DNA from: Gammaproteobacteria bacterium
GTDB lineage: Bacteria > Pseudomonadota > Gammaproteobacteria > Enterobacterales > GCA-2746155
Assembly: GCA_030589945.1 (NCBI GenBank)
Contig: JAUUZN010000004.1
Coordinates: 1 to 55,179, forward strand
DNA length: 55,179 nt
Direction: 5' to 3'
Position 1 is the stretch's first letter. The number at the start of each line of letters is the position of its first letter. This document shows, piece by piece, positions 49,525-55,179 of the stretch. The notes under the pieces are model-generated. The model saw only the letters and a program-made list of their open reading frames with translations. It had not been told where the DNA came from and did no database searches. The translations under genes were made by a program, and so were the position numbers.

Positions 49525-51111
49525 TTACCTGCCTAATGCCCCCTCGGCCAGTGCCAGTCCTTCGACGGTCTGTGTTTTTCTCCGCGTCCGTTGCATCTGT
49601 TCGCGGAAGGCAGCTATCGCAGCTTCATAGTTACCGAAGCCGAATTCTAGCTCGCCCAACTGTTGCGCCGAGGGATAGTCAATAAAGGGCGGTCCGAAGG
49701 AGAAAGGCATTTCACCTTCTAGATGGCTCGCTTCCCGTGCATATTCAAGTGCTGCATCGCCATCATCATTCGCTCTGGCCAGTACTGCCTGAAGTTGTTG
49801 CTCGATGACGTCCAGCCGATCGAGGTAAAGGAGGTTAAAGGGCACTGGTTCTGGCTGAGCCATCACGGCCATGCGCAGTTCTGCTTTGAGCTCACGAAAC
49901 TTAACCAGATGTTTTTTGATGTCCGCCGGTTCTTGCGCCAACATGGCTTTAACGTAAAGCAGATTAAGGTTTGGATCGAAGGCGTCCGATACGTTGAATT
50001 GCCATTTAGCAACTTCCGCGTCGTTGCCTCCTGTTTCAAGCATATAGCGTGTCCACATCTGAACCATCGAGCCAACCCGGTCGTTGTCTGGATCCAGTAT
50101 CATTTTCTCCTTCGGCGGCTCGCGGCTCGCGCTAGTTGCTTCATAGGCGGTAGTCAGCAACACTTTTGCCGCGGACTGTCGGCCCTGCTGCAACAGACCG
50201 TATAACAGCCAGAAATTGACATGACCCACAGTCGACGGCGGCCGACCGCGCTCGGCACGCATTGCGTTCGATACTCTTTTGGCATTGATATTTGCAGTCA
50301 CCACGTCGTCCCACATGCCCAGAGCATTAAATATATGCGAAGTCATGTGCAAAGAATGACCGGCGTCGGGCGCCATTTTGTAGAGTGCCCGCGCTGCCTC
50401 CAGACCCAGAGGTGCGTGAATTGGGTCGTCGACCCCGTGAATCAGGTAGTGTGCTGCACCGGGATGCTCCCTATTCGCATAAAACACTGATTGTGAGAGT
50501 GCAACGGACTCCATGTAATCAGGAATATTACGTACCCCTGCATGAGTAGCCATGATGGCCAAAGCGTAAAACAATCGAATTTCGTGGTCATCGGGGTAAC
50601 GATTAGCCATCTCCCCCAAGAAACGTTGGTAGCCGCGATAGCGCACCGCTTTGGGCGCCCTGCCTTCGGATGGTCCGTAGAGAATTTCCAGACTTTCGAA
50701 AAAATCCTTTTCCCTGGCCGTGGAAATTTTCGCGGCACGCTCAACTCGCGTAGGCGCATACTTGTTCAGTACGGCTCGCGCTTTATCCGGATCCTGATTG
50801 TCCCAAATTGAATGGTTATGCACCATAGCCTCACCCCAATACGCCATCGCGAAATCTGGATCGAGTATCTGTGCTCGCTGAAATTCTGCCTCAGCGAAGG
50901 AGTACTCGAAAAGGTGTAGCAACAACATCCCCTGCTCGAACGCGGCCTGTGCTTCTGTCGATTCGGTTGACGTTGGGAAGGTCAGTTTTCCAAGTACGCG
51001 ACCGAACTTTATCGGGTCTTCGTCAGCTGGGTGCTCACCATCATGTGCGAGAGCCAGAGAACAGGTGAATATTGTAAGCGCAATGAGACCGTTGCGGAGT
51101 GGTGCTGCCAT
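49525..51111 (-). CDS. Secreted TPR protein
   Basis: 528 residues. The signal peptide ends about LALAHDGEH. TPR-like units start at about 50 (AQAAFEQGMLLLHLFEYSFA, EAEFQRAQILDPDFAMAYWG, the latter with GEAMVHNHSIWD), then EHPGAAHYLIHGVDDP (a motif shared by this family) and further repeats to 520. No enzyme motif; His-rich pieces (HDGEHPADED) could bind metal. Base composition is much richer in G+C than the flanks, and codon choice differs, so it is probably acquired. Its stop lies 9 bp from the fused IS palindrome. Confidence 0.75.
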   Translation of the reverse strand: MAAPLRNGLIALTIFTCSLALAHDGEHPADEDPIKFGRVLGKLTFPTSTESTEAQAAFEQGMLLLHLFEYSFAEAEFQRAQILDPDFAMAYWGEAMVHNHSIWDNQDPDKARAVLNKYAPTRVERAAKISTAREKDFFESLEILYGPSEGRAPKAVRYRGYQRFLGEMANRYPDDHEIRLFYALAIMATHAGVRNIPDYMESVALSQSVFYANREHPGAAHYLIHGVDDPIHAPLGLEAARALYKMAPDAGHSLHMTSHIFNALGMWDDVVTANINAKRVSNAMRAERGRPPSTVGHVNFWLLYGLLQQGRQSAAKVLLTTAYEATSASREPPKEKMILDPDNDRVGSMVQMWTRYMLETGGNDAEVAKWQFNVSDAFDPNLNLLYVKAMLAQEPADIKKHLVKFRELKAELRMAVMAQPEPVPFNLLYLDRLDVIEQQLQAVLARANDDGDAALEYAREASHLEGEMPFSFGPPFIDYPSAQQLGELEFGFGNYEAAIAAFREQMQRTRRKTQTVEGLALAEGALGR

Positions 51112-51501
51112 CGGAAATCCCCTTATGTCTGTACGTATAGGTTGAATAAATACTATGTTGTTTCTAATTTTTGGTCAATAAGAACCTCTAGTCTTTATTC
51201 TCTGATTGCAACTTCACAAAATGTCGTTTATTTGTATAATTAAGCCCAATATGTCAAATTTTTTACACTCAAGCGACAAAATTCAATTTATTTAACCATT
51301 ACCCCCATTTTAACTTGTAATAACGTTTTGTACTGTGTATATATTAACCAACGTATTTGACAGCATCGTCATGAATTAACGTCAGGAATAGCATTCTAAT
51401 GAAATCAAATTTCACTCAATCTTTAAATTCCATAATTGAATTTTCGCATTTTCCATCAATTGTTCTAATACCTGCAGTGCAGATATTAAGGATCTGCCCT
51501 A

Positions 51502-51675
51502 ATGATTAATTCAGCGAAGATGACATTGGGTGATAGAGACATATATCAAGAATATTTTTGGAATTATTATGGTACAGGCGTGTATTCTAAATTGTTTGAT
51601 ACTCATTCTAAAAAACAAAAAAAACAGTTCAAAAAGAAGTCACAGATAAACACATCTAATGGACAACTTAGCTAG
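51502..51675 (+). CDS. Possible small basic protein
   Basis: 57 codons: MINSAKMTLGDRDIYQEYFW, then NYYGTGVYSKLFDTHS and a lysine-rich end (KKQKKQFKKK). AAGGA lies 9 bases before the ATG. An aromatic middle followed by a basic tail recalls small unknown proteins, but no family is recognised. The rest of the 580-base gap (51112-51692) is AT-rich with no visible gene; a faint IS-end-like GAAGTTAATTTGTTAATACC lies at 51689. Confidence 0.35.
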   Translation: MINSAKMTLGDRDIYQEYFWNYYGTGVYSKLFDTHSKKQKKQFKKKSQINTSNGQLS

Positions 51676-51692
51676 TCATAAAACAACTGAAG

Positions 51693-52175
51693 TTAATTTG
51701 TTAATACCAGTCTATAGGTGTGAAATCCTTCCACTATTTTTCCACCCATATTTTTATAAAACTCTACGGCGTCAGCTTCATGTAGAACCTGCCACTCCAT
51801 GCGGTCACAACCTCGGTCTTTAGCCACTGCCGACAAGTGCGAAAACAATTGCCTACCAATACCAAGCCCTCTACAGCGCTCACTGATATACAGATCACTT
51901 ACAAACAAACAAGGAGATACTGCCCATATAGAAAATGTCATAAAATACAGAGCTAGTCCCTGCGCCTCCCCCTCAATCTCTATAAGTATAACTTCAAACT
52001 TAGGATTCTCGGAAAAACCAAATCGAATGATCTCACCTGCAGTGATATGACACTCATCTCCATGACCGTCATGATCTGCCAACTCATGCAAAAATTTCGC
52101 AATTATCGGTGCATCTTCACACCTAGCGTTTCGAAACGAACAAGCTACACTTCTAGTGTTAAATTTTTTGTTCAT
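51693..52175 (-). CDS. GNAT-family N-acetyltransferase
   Basis: 160 residues: an N-terminal RNARCEDAPIIAKFLHELAD, acceptor-side strands (FEVILIEIEGEAQGLALYFM), CoA loop ERCRGLGIGRQLFSHL (Q/RxxGxG/A) near 103-118, and DRMEWQVLHEADAVEFYKNMGG, as in the diamine/thialysine acetyltransferase (SAT-like) branch, where WQVL.WN..A..FY is the mark. A polyamine or amino-acid substrate is thus suggested, not shown. It starts 23 bases after the helicase stop, in the same direction. Confidence 0.85.
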   Translation of the reverse strand: MNKKFNTRSVACSFRNARCEDAPIIAKFLHELADHDGHGDECHITAGEIIRFGFSENPKFEVILIEIEGEAQGLALYFMTFSIWAVSPCLFVSDLYISERCRGLGIGRQLFSHLSAVAKDRGCDRMEWQVLHEADAVEFYKNMGGKIVEGFHTYRLVLTN

Positions 52176-52197
52176 TGCTGCACTCTTTTATGAATAT

Positions 52198-53451
52198 CTA
52201 TGACTTTTTAGACTTTTTGACACGACTACGCTTTTTAACAGCGGCAGCTTTTAATTTTATTTTTTTCATTTTCTTTTTCTTTGTCGTACCAGCAGCTTTA
52301 CCTGAAGCTTTTAATTTCTTGGGGCCGTTATAATTCCCTATTAGGGAGCTAATACGTCGACGTTCAAATGATTGCTTTAAGAACCTTTCAATGCTCGACA
52401 TTAAATTAAACTCAATAGTTGAGATTAATGAGATAGCTGTTCCTGGTAACTCACCCCTTCCCGTACGACCAATGCGATGAATATAGGTCTCACCTTTGCG
52501 CGGCATATCAAAATTAATAATTAGATCCATGCCTTCAATATCAAGTCCTCGGGCTGCAATATCGGTGGCAACTAATATTTTAAGCTCGCCTCGTCTGAGT
52601 TTATGCATCACAGAGTTACGTTGTTTTTGATCTCTATCACCGTGGAGTATGCCCGCAGTAAACTTTTCATAAAGAATGCGACCACAGAGTTGATTGGCAT
52701 GATCTTTAGAATTACAAAAAATTAAACATCGTCGATACGTTTCGTTTTGCAATAACCAGTAGATCAGTTTGAATTTATGGGCATCATCATCCGCAAAAAT
52801 GATTTGTTGTTTAATAGAATCGTGACTGTCGGTTAGCTTATTGAGAAATAGTACTTTTGGATCAGATAATAATTTACCCGCAAAACCTCGTAAACTTTTA
52901 TTAACTAACGTTGCTGAGTAAAGTTGGGTTTGTTGCCGACCTGGGCAGTGTGAGGCAATTGATATAATATCCTCAGAAAATCCCATATCGAGCAGCCGAT
53001 CAGCTTCATCAAGGACCAATGATTCAACATTACCTAATTCTAGTTCTCCTCTTTCTATTACTTTAAGCAATCGTCCAGGTGTTGCAACTAAAATTTGAGG
53101 GAGTTCTTTAAGCAGTTTGTTCTGAAGTTTTATATCTGTTCCACCACCAATATGCCCTACTGTTAAGCTAGTATAGCGGCTGAATACTTTAGCCTGTAGC
53201 AATACTTGTCGAGCAAGTTCTCTGGTAGGAACCAATACCAGCGCTAGCACATCACCTTGAGGAGAGCTCAACAAACGTTCGAACATCGGTAACAGATAAG
53301 CAACGGTTTTTCCGCTACCGGTTTCTGCACTGACGAATAAGTCTTTGCCAGCCAGTCCATGGACAAATGTTTCTGACTGAACCTGAGTTGGTTCGTCAAA
53401 CCCTTCATCTGCTATGGCCTTTTGTAAATTTTCATCGAGTTTGTAAAACAA
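52198..53451 (-). CDS. DEAD-box RNA helicase (SrmB-like)
   Basis: 417 residues from TTG at 53451, which follows GGGAG by 7 bases and starts LFYKLDENLQKAIADEGFDE; a longer frame to 53490 lacks a Shine-Dalgarno. Q motif EPTQVQ, motif I AETGSGKT, PTRELA, GG, TPGR, DEAD, SAT, then FCNSK, ATDIAARGLDI and HRIGRTGR. The C-terminal 60 residues are very lysine-rich, as in SrmB, which helps 50S ribosome assembly. Not the cold-shock CsdA type, which is longer. Confidence 0.92.
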   Translation of the reverse strand: MFYKLDENLQKAIADEGFDEPTQVQSETFVHGLAGKDLFVSAETGSGKTVAYLLPMFERLLSSPQGDVLALVLVPTRELARQVLLQAKVFSRYTSLTVGHIGGGTDIKLQNKLLKELPQILVATPGRLLKVIERGELELGNVESLVLDEADRLLDMGFSEDIISIASHCPGRQQTQLYSATLVNKSLRGFAGKLLSDPKVLFLNKLTDSHDSIKQQIIFADDDAHKFKLIYWLLQNETYRRCLIFCNSKDHANQLCGRILYEKFTAGILHGDRDQKQRNSVMHKLRRGELKILVATDIAARGLDIEGMDLIINFDMPRKGETYIHRIGRTGRGELPGTAISLISTIEFNLMSSIERFLKQSFERRRISSLIGNYNGPKKLKASGKAAGTTKKKKMKKIKLKAAAVKKRSRVKKSKKS

Positions 53452-53527
53452 AACTATCTCCCTACCTATCAGTTGCAGGCATACTAACAAATATTGAACC
53501 GTTAATGTTACTTGTAAATTAGTTAAT

Positions 53528-53545
53528 CGATAACTAGTCAGTACC
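53528..53545 (-). repeat. Degenerate IS6 end
   Basis: CGATAACTAGTCAGTACC keeps the outer GTCAGTACC and half of the core. It lies in the divergent region between the helicase and the gene at 53604. Confidence 0.5.
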
Positions 53546-53603
53546 CACCATGGTTCAGTTGTGATAAATTACAGTCCATTAAATTCAATATTTTCGAAGG
53601 CTT

Positions 53604-54284
53604 ATGAACCCTTGGACAGTACTAGACATAGCTGACATTCCCAATAATGGTGGCCAGCTCAAACTCTCTCGTCGCGAAGATGAGTTTTCCATTAGTATCG
53701 TCGGTGTGCGTGGAGAACTGATGGGGAGTCGTGTGCACAATTCTGAAGAAGAATTGGCGACCTTGGGTTGCGCTCATTTAAAAAATATCGAGCAAGCCAA
53801 GGTACTCGTTGGTGGATTAGGTATTGGATTTACACTGGCATCAGCCCTTAAAGCAGTCAAACCATCATCAAAAGTTATTGTTGCGGAACTAATTCCAGCC
53901 GTTGTTAAGTGGAACAAAGGTCCACTCGGTGAGTGCGCGGGATTTCCACTTAACGATCCTCGCACAGAAGTTTACGAGGGAGATGTCGCGGCTCTTTTTA
54001 ACAACAGTCAGCCAACATTTGATGCCATACTTCTTGATGTCGATAATGGACCCGAGGGTTTTACAAATTCAAAAAACAAAAGCCTCTATTCTCTCGATAG
54101 TTTAAAAAAGATGCGCTCACAATTAAATTCAGGTGGGGTCCTTGCCGTCTGGTCAGCCTGGCATGATCCTCGTTTTACTACTCAGTTAAAAAAAGCAAAG
54201 TTCAAAGTCGAGACTAAAACCGTACGTGAGAGAAAGGGAAAAGGCCGCCGACATACTATTTATTTGGCGAGAAACAGTAAATAG
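53604..54284 (+). CDS. Spermidine-synthase-like protein
   Basis: 226 residues. DEFSISIVGVRGELMGSRVH at the N-terminus, then motif I VLVGGLGIGFTLASALKAV, IVAELIPAVVKWN, GDVAALF and ILLDVDNGPEGFT, then SGGVLAVWSAWHDPRFTTQL. The second Asp (DVDN) stands where spermidine synthases have their catalytic Asp. The basic C-terminus (VRERKGKGRRHTIYL) is unusual. Reactions of these short bacterial relatives are unknown. Divergent from the helicase. Confidence 0.8.
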   Translation: MNPWTVLDIADIPNNGGQLKLSRREDEFSISIVGVRGELMGSRVHNSEEELATLGCAHLKNIEQAKVLVGGLGIGFTLASALKAVKPSSKVIVAELIPAVVKWNKGPLGECAGFPLNDPRTEVYEGDVAALFNNSQPTFDAILLDVDNGPEGFTNSKNKSLYSLDSLKKMRSQLNSGGVLAVWSAWHDPRFTTQLKKAKFKVETKTVRERKGKGRRHTIYLARNSK

Positions 54285-54358
54285 GCTTCGTGAAAGTTTT
54301 GAATTTTTTAGACCGAGGTGATTTCAACTTGAACAGTTGTATTTGCTGAACATCTATT

Positions 54359-55066
54359 TTAATCAGTTTCAGCCGTTCGACTTACTGCCCACTTCTCCTC
54401 ATGCGAGCCGGGCGGTGGCGGATAAAAGCAGCATACCGTCCAGAGTAGACTGATCGATTCTCCAATGACGCTTTTAGCCCCTTCACTATCGAGCCACCAT
54501 TGAGCGGCTTCATATCTTGATGGCGCAGCAGACAGAATTCCGATATCAACATCCGAACCAAAAGCTAGGCGATAGACTTTATGGGTACGTCGTGAATGCA
54601 CACCACCTGAAAAGACGTCGAATGCTGTTATTTGCTGATCTATAGCAAGCGCATCACGCACCATGACAGCACTAAGAAATGTGCGATCCTGAGCTGAAGC
54701 AGGTGCCGGAACCGACTGTATTAAAATATCATCAAGGCCATGTGTTTTTAAATAGTCTGCGGCCCTGTCTGCGAAATTATCGAACGAAACGTCAGACCAA
54801 CGATTAATCGGTCCACCCGATGTGATCAAATATTTATAATTGCCTTTTCTGTAAGCCGTTACAGCTTGATCCAGTTGTTCTGTGTCTAACCAACCTTCAA
54901 CCACTAGTACTTGTGACTCTGGCTGAGGCTGATTTGGAGATAAAAATGAATGTATACTGCGACCAATTACAATGGTAACCAAGGATAACAATAGGACAAG
55001 GACAAGCCACCCCGCCATGGTGGGAACAGGTATTTCTTGCCGTTTAATCAGTTTAATTCCAGTCAT
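54359..55066 (-). CDS. DUF218 (YdcF/SanA/ElyC-like) membrane-anchored protein
   Basis: 235 residues. One N-terminal membrane helix (GWLVLVLLLSLVTIVIG, about 19-35), then the DUF218 Rossmann-like fold facing the periplasm: QVLVVEGWLDTEQLDQAV, YKYLITSGGPI, DRTFLSAVMVRDAL and DVFSGGVHSRRTHKVYRLAF. DUF218 proteins are linked to envelope integrity (SanA, ElyC) but their chemistry is unsettled. The protein ends in a Pro/Gly tail. The remaining 110 bases to the window edge show no further gene. Confidence 0.85.
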   Translation of the reverse strand: MTGIKLIKRQEIPVPTMAGWLVLVLLLSLVTIVIGRSIHSFLSPNQPQPESQVLVVEGWLDTEQLDQAVTAYRKGNYKYLITSGGPINRWSDVSFDNFADRAADYLKTHGLDDILIQSVPAPASAQDRTFLSAVMVRDALAIDQQITAFDVFSGGVHSRRTHKVYRLAFGSDVDIGILSAAPSRYEAAQWWLDSEGAKSVIGESISLLWTVCCFYPPPPGSHEEKWAVSRTAETD

Positions 55067-55179
55067 AAGGTCTCATCGGCTAAATTAGACAGATGCGAGT
55101 CTTCAGTTGTAGTTTATTACAACTCAAACCTAGCTTCATTAATTATTACCTTTTACAAGCAAACATAACAGGTTGTATC

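Noticed and set aside
49723-50811. Several plus-strand frames inside the secreted TPR gene
   Set aside because: They are shadows caused by G+C-rich codons; the signal peptide and repeats support the minus-strand gene.
1-55179. CRISPR array
   Set aside because: No regularly spaced short direct repeats with unique spacers; the repeated short motifs are IS ends at irregular distances.

Overview
The window looks like chromosomal DNA of an AT-rich gammaproteobacterium, probably aquatic. It opens with the last 219 codons of an RpoD sigma factor that is very close to the enteric protein, followed by an elongator tRNA-Met. Other genes fit the same group: a single-domain CspA protein, a RIO1-like kinase, an SrmB-like DEAD-box helicase, three APC permeases, and a hemerythrin/DUF2249/NnrS-like nitric-oxide-linked set. 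I cannot name the genus.

The housekeeping end (1-817) is followed by about 50 kb of patchwork. Region 1 (818-9130): a very large PKD-repeat lipoprotein, two copies of one IS6-family insertion sequence, a MarR regulator with an S41 protease, and a methyltransferase. Region 2 (9170-23800): a cassette-like stretch. Nearly all genes are on the minus strand (two DUF6090 membrane proteins, an NTF2-like protein, a PfkB-like protein, a serine hydrolase, parD/parDE, mazEF, a GFA protein, a TolB/TPR protein), mixed with miniature elements, gene fragments, pieces of the tRNA-Met 3' end and a GC-rich hairpin repeat. Region 3 (23900-30420): an operon of APC permease, BtpA/SgcQ-family protein and PfkB kinase, then a YbhGFS-like ABC exporter and a broken ZIP transporter. 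Region 4 (30640-38030): DUF2238, an APC permease, a host-attachment protein, the NO-linked operon behind an FNR-like box, and a 5'-methylthioadenosine shunt operon (MtnP, class II aldolase, MtnA). Region 5 (38350-55066): a zincin, the RIO kinase, spermidine-synthase-like proteins, CspA, two lipoproteins, an APC permease, a DUF1538-DUF1538-PII fusion, a second TolB/TPR protein, a secreted TPR protein, GNAT, helicase and DUF218.

Three repeat systems tie the patchwork together. (i) Ends of the IS6 element (GGTACTGACAAGTTAAC) occur about 25 times between genes. They appear as two IS copies, internally deleted miniatures, a separate family of about 160 bp seen twice in opposite orientation, lone ends that cut genes, and four 28-bp palindromes made of two ends sharing one core. 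No target duplications are visible. (ii) Pieces of the tRNA-Met 3' end recur at 9350, 11146, 15303, 23040 and about 42691, all in the orientation of the real tRNA; most lie just past the stop codon of a minus-strand gene. (iii) A GC-rich inverted-repeat element lies 75-180 bp upstream of several of these minus-strand genes, and twice sits at a fixed distance from a tRNA piece. Together they suggest a tRNA-anchored cassette island reshaped by IS6-type cis rearrangements. No integrase lies in the window. The cassette idea is inference; the repeats themselves are visible in the sequence.
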